Source: an uncultured Oscillospiraceae bacterium (GTDB lineage Bacteria > Bacillota > Clostridia > Oscillospirales > Oscillospiraceae). From it: a stretch of 37,087 bases of DNA. The notes under the pieces were generated by a model. That model was not told the DNA's origin. It was given only the letters and a program-made list of their open reading frames with translations, and ran no database searches. The position numbers were made by a program, and so were the translations under genes. The stretch lies in the NCBI GenBank assembly GCA_944385445.1, contig CALWXF010000020.1, positions 1 to 37,087 of the forward strand, written 5' to 3'. Positions 30,871 to 37,087 of this stretch are shown one piece after another (the first letter of the stretch is position 1; each line of letters opens with the position of its first letter).

Positions 30871-31296
30871 ATGCGCTACTTTATCTTTGTCAGCCATGGT
30901 CAACTGGCCTCTGGCATATCCTCCGCCCTGTCTATGCTGGTGGGAAAGCGGGACAACGTGCTCCATGTGGCCTTCCAGGACGATATGGATGCCGCCACCT
31001 TCCGGGGAAATGTGGAAGCCTTGGTCCGCCCCATCACCGACCAGGACGAGGTCATCGTCATGGCCGACCTGATCAGCGGTTCCCCCCTGACCACCACCAT
31101 GGAGCTGCTGGCCCAACATATGGACCTGGCTCATGTGCGGGCCATCGGGGGCATGAATCTGCCTCTGGCCATTACCGCCATTGAGACCGAGGACGATTCT
31201 CTGGACGACGCCGTGTCCTCCATGGTGGAGTGCGCTGTGGAGCAGGTACAGAAATTCGCCCTCAATGCAGACGACTCGGACAGTGACGACATCTAA
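30871..31296 (+). CDS. PTS system EIIA component, mannose/fructose/sorbose family
   Basis: A 141-residue cytoplasmic phosphocarrier. It receives phosphate from HPr on H9 in FIFVSHGQLASGI and passes it to EIIB. GSPLTTTMELLAQ and AIGGMNLPLAI are standard EIIA-Man segments. I chose ATG 30871 because AAGGAG lies about 10 bases upstream; the longer in-frame start at 30844 would overlap that ribosome site. It is the first gene of the PTS operon, separated from EIIB by 22 bases. Confidence 0.93.
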   Translation: MRYFIFVSHGQLASGISSALSMLVGKRDNVLHVAFQDDMDAATFRGNVEALVRPITDQDEVIVMADLISGSPLTTTMELLAQHMDLAHVRAIGGMNLPLAITAIETEDDSLDDAVSSMVECAVEQVQKFALNADDSDSDDI

Positions 31297-31318
31297 CATT
31301 ACCACAGGAGGAGATTGT

Positions 31319-31810
31319 ATGATTACCTTTATCCGCATTGATGACCGTATGATTCACGGTCAGACCTGCACCCGCTGGTCTCTGGAGTACCCCTGCACCG
31401 GATTGGTGGCTGTCAACGACAAGGCCGCCACCACTCCCGTGCTGAAGGCCGCCTACAAAAACGCCAGCGACAAGAAGACCTTTGTCTGGACCCTGGAGGA
31501 CTGGCAGAAGAAGAAGGACAAAGTGGTGGCCAGCGACGACCAGTACTTCCTCATCGCCAAGAATCCGGTGGATATGGCCAAGATCCTGCTGGACCAGCCC
31601 TTTGATCCCGGCATCAAGGAAATCGTAGTGGGGCCCTGCAACGACCGCCCCAACACCGTCAAGCTGGGCAACAACCAGTCCATCACGCAAGAGGAGGCCG
31701 AAGCCCTGGAAAAGCTGATGCAGGCAGGCTACAACATTGAATTCGCCCTCATCAAAGAGGCCGCCATTGGCAACTGGAAGAAATTCCGCAAGCAGTTTGG
31801 ATTCAACTAA
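31319..31810 (+). CDS. PTS system EIIB component, mannose/fructose/sorbose family
   Basis: A 163-residue cytoplasmic phosphotransferase. The family start FIRIDDRMIHGQTCTRW carries phospho-acceptor H13. VAVNDKAA and YFLIAKNPVDMAKIL are further family blocks. AGGAGGAG (31305-31312) lies 6 bases before ATG 31319; the frame is open further upstream but without a ribosome site. It phosphorylates the sugar carried by EIIC/EIID. The specific sugar cannot be read from the sequence. Confidence 0.94.
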   Translation: MITFIRIDDRMIHGQTCTRWSLEYPCTGLVAVNDKAATTPVLKAAYKNASDKKTFVWTLEDWQKKKDKVVASDDQYFLIAKNPVDMAKILLDQPFDPGIKEIVVGPCNDRPNTVKLGNNQSITQEEAEALEKLMQAGYNIEFALIKEAAIGNWKKFRKQFGFN

Positions 31811-31846
31811 GCCCCCTCTCAGCTCTACAGAAAGGATGATTCCACT

Positions 31847-32695
31847 ATGACTATTAACGTCGTGCAAGCCGCGCTGTTGGGCCTGTGTGCATGTCTTTCC
31901 TCCATGCCCGGTCTGGGCGGCACGGTGTTCGGCAACTATACCCTGGGCCGTCCTCTCATCGGCGGTCTGGTGGTTGGCCTGATTTTGGGCAACGTGCCCA
32001 TGGGCATTATGCTGGGCGCCGCCGTACAAATTGTCTACATCGCCCTGGTCACCCCCGGCGGCACCATTTCCGCCGATGTCCGGGCCATCTCCTACATCGG
32101 TCTTCCCCTGGCCATGCTGTATGTCAGCTCCACCGGACTGGACCCGGCCAGTGCTGAGGCCGGCGGCTTCGCCGTCTCCATGGCCGCCACCGTGGGTACG
32201 CTGGGCACCGTGCTGTTCTACGGCACCGCCACCATCAACCTGGTCTGGCAGCACATGGGCATGGCCTGGGTCAAGCAGGGCAAGCTGAAGAAGCTCTACC
32301 TGGTGGACCTGGTTCTGCCCTGGATTTCCCACTTCATCTGTTCCTTTATTCCCACCTTCATCATCTGCTACTTTGGCTCTGACATGGTGCAGATCATCAA
32401 GGACTATCTGCCCATGGACGGTCTGGCCATGAAGACCTTGTTCACCGTGGGCTCCCTGCTCCCCGCTGTGGGCGTGGCTATCCTGCTCAAGCAGGTGGTG
32501 TCCAAGCCCAAGGACTTCCTGACGTTCTTCGTAGGCTTCACCCTGTGCGCCTGCATGGGCCTGAACCTGATCGGATGCGCCATCATCGGCGGCTTCTTTG
32601 CCCTGATCCAGTACAGCATCCGCACCCTGTCTCTGCGCCCTGCTTTGGCCTCTGTGGCCGTCGGGGCTGATGACGACGATGAGGAGGATATTTAA
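31847..32695 (+). CDS. PTS system EIIC component, mannose/fructose/sorbose family
   Basis: A 282-residue membrane permease subunit. Typical EIIC-Man features: QAALLGLCACLSSMPGLGG at the N-terminus, TLGRPLIGGLVVGLILGNVP, LGAAVQIVYIALVTPGGTIS and RAISYIGLPLAMLY. It forms the sugar channel together with EIID. AGAAAGGATG lies upstream of the ATG. The last residues are acidic (DDDDEEDI). The coding region ends just before the EIID ribosome site and start, so the two are translationally coupled. Confidence 0.94.
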   Translation: MTINVVQAALLGLCACLSSMPGLGGTVFGNYTLGRPLIGGLVVGLILGNVPMGIMLGAAVQIVYIALVTPGGTISADVRAISYIGLPLAMLYVSSTGLDPASAEAGGFAVSMAATVGTLGTVLFYGTATINLVWQHMGMAWVKQGKLKKLYLVDLVLPWISHFICSFIPTFIICYFGSDMVQIIKDYLPMDGLAMKTLFTVGSLLPAVGVAILLKQVVSKPKDFLTFFVGFTLCACMGLNLIGCAIIGGFFALIQYSIRTLSLRPALASVAVGADDDDEEDI

Positions 32696-32696
32696 G

Positions 32697-33524
32697 ATGA
32701 AAAAACTCTCTCGTAAGGCCCTGAACCGCTCCTTCCTCAACTGGTTCTACGGCCATCTGACCTGCTTCTCCCAGGAGCACATGCAGACCTTCGGCTACAT
32801 GCTCTCCATGCTCCCCATTGTGGATGAGCTGTATGACTCCAACGAGGACAAGACCAAGAATCTGCTGACCTATTCCACCTTCTTCAACACCGAACCCCAG
32901 GTGGGCTCCGTGGTGGTGGGCATCACCGCCGGTATGGAGGAGGCCCGCGCCAACGGCGAAGACGTGGACGACGAGACCATCAACGGCATCCGCGCCGGCC
33001 TCATGGGCCCCTTGGCCGGCATGGGCGACTCCCTGGTTGTGGGCACCCTGCTGCCTATCCTGCTGGGCATCGCCATGGGTCTGTCCGGCGGCGGCTCCGT
33101 GCTGGGCCCCATCTTCTTCATTCTGGTGTGGAACATCGGTATGTTCCTCATCATGCGCTTCCTCTACTTCAAGGGCTATGAGCTGGGCGGCAAAGCGGTG
33201 GAATACCTGGTGGGCGAAAAAGCCAACGCCATCCGGGAAGCCATCATTATGCTGGGCACCATGGTCATTGGCGGCGTCACCGCTATGTGGATCAACATTG
33301 AGACCTCCTTCCAGATGCTCAACAGCGAGGGCGGCGTCATCGTAGACCTTCAATCCACTCTGGACAGCGTCTATCCCAAGATCCTCAGCCCCGTCTTTGT
33401 CATCCTGTGCTGGTATCTGCTCAGCAAAAAGCGCATGAGCCCCGTGGTGGTCATGCTCATCCTGGTGGCCGTGGCTTTCGTGGGCGTTCTGGTGGGATTC
33501 TTCGATCCCAAGCTCACCTATTGA
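32697..33524 (+). CDS. PTS system EIID component, mannose/fructose/sorbose family
   Basis: A 275-residue membrane subunit unique to this PTS family. The N-terminus KKLSRKALNRSFLNWFYGHL is typical, followed by NTEPQVGSVVVGITAGMEEA, GIRAGLMGPLAGMGDSLVVG and TLLPILLGIAMGLS. ATG 32697 starts one base after the EIIC stop, with GAGGAGG about 9 bases upstream. A small membrane protein gene follows after 25 bases. Confidence 0.94.
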   Translation: MKKLSRKALNRSFLNWFYGHLTCFSQEHMQTFGYMLSMLPIVDELYDSNEDKTKNLLTYSTFFNTEPQVGSVVVGITAGMEEARANGEDVDDETINGIRAGLMGPLAGMGDSLVVGTLLPILLGIAMGLSGGGSVLGPIFFILVWNIGMFLIMRFLYFKGYELGGKAVEYLVGEKANAIREAIIMLGTMVIGGVTAMWINIETSFQMLNSEGGVIVDLQSTLDSVYPKILSPVFVILCWYLLSKKRMSPVVVMLILVAVAFVGVLVGFFDPKLTY

Positions 33525-33549
33525 TGCAATTAAACGAGGAGGAAGTACC

Positions 33550-33819
33550 ATGCTTACCAAAACCCAAGCCCTGGACGAGGCCCAGCGTCAGAAGCAAGCC
33601 CTGGCATCCCTGGGCAAGTGGCGGCGCAACCTGTTTATCTTCACCGCATGTATCCTGTTCCTTGCCGTGTTGGGCCTGCGCAGCAGCGGGTGGAGCTTCG
33701 GCTTCGGCGTGGCCGCCGCCATTGTGGCAGGCATCAGCTTCCTGCTCACCCTCACGGTCCACCTGAGCATCCGCAACGGCATTCGCAACGTCGAGGCCAT
33801 CCTGCGTTCCCTCACCTGA
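33550..33819 (+). CDS. Small two-helix membrane protein of the PTS operon
   Basis: An 89-residue protein with a charged helical N-terminus (TKTQALDEAQRQKQALASLG), basic KWRR, and two membrane helices (NLFIFTACILFLAVLGL; GFGVAAAIVAGISFLLTLTV) before a short cytoplasmic tail. GAGGAGG lies about 10 bases before the ATG. I recognise no named family. Its place directly after EIID suggests a PTS-associated accessory or stabilising subunit, comparable in position to the small ManO/ManZ-associated genes of other man operons; function is inference. Confidence 0.75.
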   Translation: MLTKTQALDEAQRQKQALASLGKWRRNLFIFTACILFLAVLGLRSSGWSFGFGVAAAIVAGISFLLTLTVHLSIRNGIRNVEAILRSLT

Positions 33820-33827
33820 CCGTCTGT

Positions 33828-33851
33828 GGCCTGCCCCCGCGGGGGCAGGCC
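33828..33851 (+). terminator. GC-rich hairpin between the small membrane protein and HAD genes
   Basis: GGCCTGCCCCC (33828-33838) and GGGGGCAGGCC (33841-33851) are perfectly complementary. No T tract follows, so it may attenuate or protect the mRNA end rather than stop transcription. Confidence 0.45.
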
Positions 33852-33888
33852 GCGCCAACCCGTATTTTCAAACGCCTGGGGTGAAACC

Positions 33889-34722
33889 ATGAATACCTAT
33901 TCCATCGTCCTGTTGGATATTGACGGAACCCTGGTAGATTCCAAGGACCAGGTTTCCCAGAACACCAAACTGCTGCTGCATCATCTGGAGCAAAAGGGAA
34001 TCCCCATCATCCTCTGCTCCGCCCGCTCCCCCAGCGGTGTGGAGATGGTGGTGCAGGAGGTAGGACTTCACAGTCCCATTGTCTGCTACGGCGGCAGCCT
34101 TCTGCTGGATGCGCAACGCAACATCATCCAGGATGTGGGCATTGACCGGGAGGCCGCTGTGGCCTTCAAGCAGTTTGCCGGCCGGGAATTCCCCCATATC
34201 ACTGTCAGCAGCTATATGTATGACATTTGGCTGGTGGACCGCATCGACGACCCCAACATACAACTGGTGGCCCAGCGCAACCAGTGCACCCCCCTGGTGG
34301 GGGAGCTGGAAAGCGCGGTGCACACCGTCCCTCATGTGCACAAGCTGCTGTGTATGGGGGCGCCGGAGGAGATCACCCGTCTGCAAGCCCGGGCAGCCCA
34401 GGCCTTCCCCGACCTGCAATTTGCCCGCTCCGGCACCATCTACCTGGAAGTGCTGGCCAAGGACGTCTCCAAGCGCACTGCCATGGAGCAGCTCCAGACC
34501 TATTACCAAGTGGAGAACCATAAAATCGTGGCTATGGGCGACTATTTTGTCGACATCGAAATGCTGCGCCACGCGGGGCTGGGCATTGCCATGGGCAACG
34601 CCCCCGACGCAGTCAAGCAGGCCGCTGCACAGGTCACAGCCTCCTGTGATGAAGAAGGGGTGTACATCGCCCTGCGGCATCTGCAATTTACCCCGCCGGA
34701 CCTCCACCCCATCCAGCTCTGA
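33889..34722 (+). CDS. HAD-superfamily Cof-type phosphatase
   Basis: A 277-residue cytoplasmic phosphatase of the Cof/IIB class. Motif I is VLLDIDGTLVDS (D10, D12), motif II SARS after IILC, and motif III/IV appear as K in VSKRTAMEQL and GDYFVDIEMLRHAGLGIAMGNA. The cap domain lies between about 85 and 190. The ATG at 33889 has a weak GGGGTGAAA ribosome site. It follows the PTS genes, so dephosphorylation of the incoming sugar phosphate, or removal of excess sugar phosphate, is a plausible role. Confidence 0.9.
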   Translation: MNTYSIVLLDIDGTLVDSKDQVSQNTKLLLHHLEQKGIPIILCSARSPSGVEMVVQEVGLHSPIVCYGGSLLLDAQRNIIQDVGIDREAAVAFKQFAGREFPHITVSSYMYDIWLVDRIDDPNIQLVAQRNQCTPLVGELESAVHTVPHVHKLLCMGAPEEITRLQARAAQAFPDLQFARSGTIYLEVLAKDVSKRTAMEQLQTYYQVENHKIVAMGDYFVDIEMLRHAGLGIAMGNAPDAVKQAAAQVTASCDEEGVYIALRHLQFTPPDLHPIQL

Positions 34723-34756
34723 CCGTTCTATCCCTCACGAAACCCTCCGTTCAATA

Positions 34757-34808
34757 CCAGTGAAGCGGGTGCGCACCCTACGAGATGCGCACCCGCTTCA
34801 CTGGTTTG
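34757..34808 (+). terminator. Terminator after the HAD gene
   Basis: A 19-base-pair perfect stem (34757-34775 with 34786-34804, starting CCAGTGAAGCGGG) with a 10-base loop, followed by TTTGTC. Confidence 0.8.
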
Positions 34809-34868
34809 TCCCATCCCACAGGGCCGCCGACGCGGCGCCCTGTTTCCTTCCCGGCCGCCGCTCCTTTC

Positions 34869-34897
34869 TTGACAGGCTCCCGGCAGTTGCCTACAAT
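34869..34897 (+). promoter_or_regulatory. Promoter of the DUF1349 gene
   Basis: TTGACA (34869-34874), 17 bases, TACAAT (34892-34897), 32 bases before the start codon. Confidence 0.85.
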
Positions 34898-34929
34898 ACA
34901 AGCACGGAATACACTTGGAGGTATGAAAC

Positions 34930-35544
34930 ATGAACTTCGATGCAATCAACTTACAGTGGACCAGAACCCCGAAAGACGCTGTGATCTCCCAGGACCGCAT
35001 TGAGATCGTCACCCTGCCCCACACCGATTTGTGGCAGAGAACCTACTACCACTTCCGCAACGACAACGCCCCGGTGCTGCAAATGACTACGGACGAGCCC
35101 TTCTTCTCCTTTGTGGTGAAAACCGAATTTTCCGAACGCCACCACCGCTTTGACCAGTGCGGCGTGGTGGTGTATCTGGACTCCGAGAACTGGCTGAAAG
35201 GTTCCATTGAGTACGAAAATGAGCGTTTTCAGCACTTGGGCAGCGTGGTCACCAACCACGGCTATTCCGACTGGGCCACCACCGAAATTCCCACCAGCGT
35301 CTCCTCCATGTGGTACCGCCTGAGCCGGAGAGAGCAGGATTTCTGTATCGAATGCTCTGAGGATGGGGTCACCTTCCGGCAAATGCGTGTGTGCCATCTC
35401 CATGAGGCAACGGGGGAAATTCGCTTTGGTATCTACGCCTGTAGCCCGGAGGCCTCTTCCTTCCGAGCCGTCTTCACCAACATGGAAGTGACGGAATGCA
35501 AGTGGCTGGCCCACGATGGCCAGGCTCCCGACGAGGAACTTTGA
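34930..35544 (+). CDS. DUF1349 family protein (concanavalin A-like fold)
   Basis: A 204-residue cytoplasmic protein with no signal peptide. Family features are TPHTDLWQ-like spacing in LPHTDLWQRTYYHF, FSFVVKTEFSERHHRFDQCG, VYLDSENWLKGSIEYENERF, and the HEATGEIRFGIYACSPEASS block near the end. DUF1349 proteins adopt a jelly-roll fold and are often found next to sugar-utilisation genes; the biochemical role is not established. It is monocistronic with its own promoter; GGAGG lies about 8 bases before the ATG. Confidence 0.85.
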   Translation: MNFDAINLQWTRTPKDAVISQDRIEIVTLPHTDLWQRTYYHFRNDNAPVLQMTTDEPFFSFVVKTEFSERHHRFDQCGVVVYLDSENWLKGSIEYENERFQHLGSVVTNHGYSDWATTEIPTSVSSMWYRLSRREQDFCIECSEDGVTFRQMRVCHLHEATGEIRFGIYACSPEASSFRAVFTNMEVTECKWLAHDGQAPDEEL

Positions 35545-35770
35545 GGACTGGAAGCGACTTAGCAGAACATGTAGAAATCTTACCAGACCATACAGGCATA
35601 GATAAATCGGGTGGCGATCCTTCCAGATAGCCGCCCGCCCCCATCCTCGAACTGAACACCTGGGCAATCACAAGTAAGAGTGGTGTTGGGGCAATATGAG
35701 TAAGGGAGTGAGATCATCGCAACGCCAAAATTAGCACACTGTCATCAAAGAAAAGAGCCGGGAAAATTGA
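35545..35770. other. Intergenic stretch with one weak hairpin
   Basis: No gene seen. CGGGTGGC (35608-35615) can pair with GCCGCCCG (35630-35637), including one G-U, without a T tract. Confidence 0.4.
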
Positions 35771-36076
35771 TCAAGGAGTTGGCAAGCACACCTCCCCCCC
35801 ACCGACACTGCGCCCCGCAAACCCGTCCCCAGCACCTTTCAGCCCCACAAGGGTAAGCGGCGCACGCCAGGCACCGGCTGTATCAGCCAGATCAACGACC
35901 ATCTGTGGGAGGGCCGCTACTCCCCCATCTGGCCAGATGGCAAAAAACACGCCCGCAATGTGTACGCCCAAACCAGAGAGGAATGTGAGGCACTGCTGGC
36001 AGACCTGATCCAGCAAATGAAAGCGGAGATCGCTGGGGAAAAAGAACGGCTGAAACAGAAGCAAAAAGTGAGCTGA
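35771..36076 (+). pseudogene. Recombinase/DNA-binding protein fragment without a start codon
   Basis: The frame is open from a TGA at 35768 to TGA 36074-36076 but has no usable start. It reads HKGKRRTPGTGCISQINDHL, then WEGRYSPIWPDGKKHARNVY and AQTREECEALLADLIQQMKA. From memory this block (LWEGRYSP...GKK...NVYA.TREECE..L) occurs in integrase- and recombinase-associated DNA-binding proteins of Clostridial mobile elements. The N-terminus and any further domain are missing. It lies 160 bases from the tRNA-Thr gene that the element may have entered. Confidence 0.5.
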
Positions 36077-36082
36077 GACGCC

Positions 36083-36118
36083 GCAAGGCCTCTGGAGTAC
36101 AAACTCCAGAGGCCTTTT
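36083..36118 (+). terminator. Terminator after the recombinase-associated fragment
   Basis: AAGGCCTCTGGAGT pairs with ACTCCAGAGGCCTT around an ACAA loop, followed by TTCC. The T tract is short. Confidence 0.65.
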
Positions 36119-36127
36119 CCCTCTGTC

Positions 36128-36148
36128 TGTGGCTGGTTGTGTGGTCAA
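36128..36148. repeat. 21-base motif copy C
   Basis: TGTGGCTGGTTGTGTGGTCAA, about 87 bases inside the CCA end of the intact tRNA-Thr. One difference from copy A. Confidence 0.7.
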
Positions 36149-36193
36149 CCAAGAACCCGCATATTTTATCCCAGCGATAAAGTTTCCTAGATA

Positions 36194-36234
36194 CAACAAA
36201 ACCGCCCTTTTCTTAACGAAAAGAGCGGTTGTTG
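36194..36234 (-). terminator. Terminator of the 5S/tRNA operon
   Basis: Read leftwards, CAACAACCGCTCTTTTC pairs with GAAAAGGGCGGTTTTGTTG around GTTAA, with one mismatch. It abuts the CCA end of tRNA-Thr. Confidence 0.75.
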
Positions 36235-36310
<76 letters not shown>

Positions 36311-36313
36311 AAA

Positions 36314-36390
<77 letters not shown>

Positions 36391-36432
36391 ATCTGGGGAA
36401 TCTATTTAATCAGCTTGGTGCTGTTATCTTTG

Positions 36433-36508
36433 TGGCAGGGGCAGAAGGATTCGAACCCTCGGCACTCGGTTTTGGAGACCGATGCTCTACCAGCTGAGCT
36501 ATACCCCT
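36433..36508 (-). tRNA. tRNA-Trp (anticodon CCA)
   Basis: A 76-base cloverleaf with encoded CCA. Acceptor AGGGGTA/TGCCCCT, anticodon loop CTCCAAA, discriminator G as expected for Trp. Confidence 0.96.
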
Positions 36509-36511
36509 GTA

Positions 36512-36588
36512 TGGTGGGCCTTCAGGGACTCGAACCCGGGACCGACCGGTTATGAGCCGGCTGCTCTAACCAACTGAGCTAAAGGCCC
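36512..36588 (-). tRNA. tRNA with anticodon CAT (Met or lysidine-modified Ile2)
   Basis: A 77-base cloverleaf with CCA. Acceptor GGGCCTT/AAGGCCC, anticodon loop CTCATAA, discriminator A. It lacks initiator features, as position 1 pairs with 72. Elongator Met and Ile2 cannot be separated by anticodon alone. The GGnCCTTTAGCTCAG start resembles my memory of Bacillus Ile2. Confidence 0.93.
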
Positions 36589-36611
36589 ATGTCGTCGATC
36601 TGCTCTGTCTA

Positions 36612-36643
36612 CATGAGCCGTCACAAACCTGTGACGGCTCATG
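36612..36643. repeat. 14-base-pair perfect inverted repeat inside the tRNA operon
   Basis: CATGAGCCGTCACA (36612-36625) pairs with TGTGACGGCTCATG (36630-36643) around AACC, between tRNA-Asn and tRNA-CAT. No T tract follows on either strand, so processing rather than termination is likely. Confidence 0.7.
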
Positions 36644-36651
36644 CACAGAAA

Positions 36652-36727
36652 TGGCTCCCCCTGTTGGACTCGAACCAACGACCCTGCGGTTAACAGCCGC
36701 ATGCTCTACCAACTGAGCTAAGGAGGA
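36652..36727 (-). tRNA. tRNA-Asn (anticodon GTT)
   Basis: A 76-base cloverleaf with CCA. Acceptor TCCTCCT/AGGGGGA with two G-U type pairs allowed, anticodon loop CTGTTAA, discriminator G. Confidence 0.96.
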
Positions 36728-36762
36728 ATATCGAGAGGCTTGAGAAACTCAAACCTCTTTGT

Positions 36763-36878
<116 letters not shown>

Positions 36879-36918
36879 AAGTCGACACAGACCTTTTGAT
36901 CTGCACTGAACATTTGAC

Positions 36919-36947
36919 ATATTACCAGATTTCTCTGGGTTTGTCAA
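36919..36947 (-). promoter_or_regulatory. Promoter of the 5S rRNA/tRNA operon
   Basis: On the minus strand TTGACA (36947-36942), 17 bases, TAATAT (36924-36919), about 35 bases before mature 5S. Confidence 0.85.
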
Positions 36948-36963
36948 GTGTTTTTTGCCCCAT

Positions 36964-37017
36964 CCAGAAATTTTCTTTCTGGGGTTCCCACTTAGGTGTG
37001 CCTCACACCTAAGTGGG
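36964..37017 (-). terminator. Tandem hairpins after tRNA-Lys
   Basis: CCCACTTAGGTGTG (36987-37000) pairs with CACACCTAAGTGGG (37004-37017), and CCAGAAA/TTTCTGG follows (36964-36982). Neither has a clear leftward T tract; they may process or end the tRNA-Lys transcript. Confidence 0.5.
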
Positions 37018-37019
37018 AG

Positions 37020-37087
37020 TGGTACACCTTCAGGGACTCGAACCCTGGACACCCTGATTAAGAGTCAGGTGCTCTACCAACTGAGCT
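37020..37087 (-). tRNA. tRNA-Lys (anticodon CTT), 5' end outside window
   Basis: The T-arm CAGGG-TTCGAGT-CCCTG, anticodon loop CTCTTAA, 3' acceptor AAGGTGT, discriminator A and CCA (37020-37022) are visible. The 5' acceptor strand lies beyond the window edge. Confidence 0.93.

Noticed and set aside
31262-33560. Long minus-strand frames opposite the PTS genes
   Set aside because: They are shadows of EIIB, EIIC and EIID, which have full family motifs and ribosome sites.
23786-36148. CRISPR array from the three 21-base motif copies
   Set aside because: Copies are 1.1 kb and 11 kb apart with no regular spacers and no cas genes.

Overview
The window looks like a GC-rich Firmicute of the class Clostridia, probably an Oscillospiraceae-type gut bacterium (inference from gene content and codon use, not a database match). 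Supporting signs are strong AGGAGG ribosome sites, TTGACA/TATAAT promoters with 17-base spacers, a lysine (L-box) riboswitch, a CIRCE element, a sortase-anchored surface glycosidase, a mannose-family PTS, KtrAB, and a 5S rRNA/tRNA cluster with encoded CCA ends.

Layout. 1-8700: end of an alanine/glycine:cation symporter; a riboswitch-controlled amino-acid ABC importer (binding-protein/permease fusion plus ATPase) whose best substrate guess is lysine; a YheO-type regulator; a PepV-like M20 dipeptidase; a hairpin-rich non-coding stretch; a DUF308-type membrane protein and an HSL-family esterase. 8851-12171: an HTH/TPR-like regulator, a second hairpin-rich spacer, then, leftwards, an acyltransferase/condensation-like enzyme with a zinc-ribbon membrane partner. 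12219-17123: an orphan coding-like fragment, Hsp20 under a CIRCE-overlapping promoter, and a 1313-residue wall-anchored glycoside hydrolase.

17281-18879 holds the most striking unit: promoter, a 30-codon leader peptide with its own strong ribosome site, mutually exclusive antiterminator and terminator hairpins, then a GNAT acetyltransferase-methyltransferase fusion. The arrangement is that of ribosome-mediated attenuation of antibiotic-resistance genes, and the leader resembles (from memory) those ahead of ribosomal-protection tet genes. 18937-23131 appears more AT-rich: a compact promoter-hairpins-terminator RNA locus, a gene remnant, a ktrB-ktrA-DUF368 (PopT-type) operon and an XRE membrane regulator.

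23628-36310 may be a tRNA-integrated island. The full tRNA-Thr(GGT) at 36235-36310 and a perfect 42-base copy of its 3' half at 23632-23673 flank about 12.6 kb in the expected geometry. Inside lie hypothetical genes, a broken restriction/methylase N-terminus, an HTH fragment, a recombinase-associated fragment and three copies of a 21-base motif. The main cargo is a sensory operon (membrane-anchored sugar-binding protein, NarL-type histidine kinase, response regulator, second binding protein) followed by a mannose-family PTS operon (EIIA, EIIB, EIIC, EIID, small membrane protein, HAD phosphatase). A perfect palindrome lies just upstream of the PTS promoter. A likely model is extracellular sugar sensing that activates the PTS.

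The right end, on the minus strand, is a self-contained operon: promoter, 5S rRNA, tRNA-Asn, tRNA-Met/Ile2(CAT), tRNA-Trp, tRNA-Asp, tRNA-Thr, terminator, preceded by a partial tRNA-Lys(CTT).
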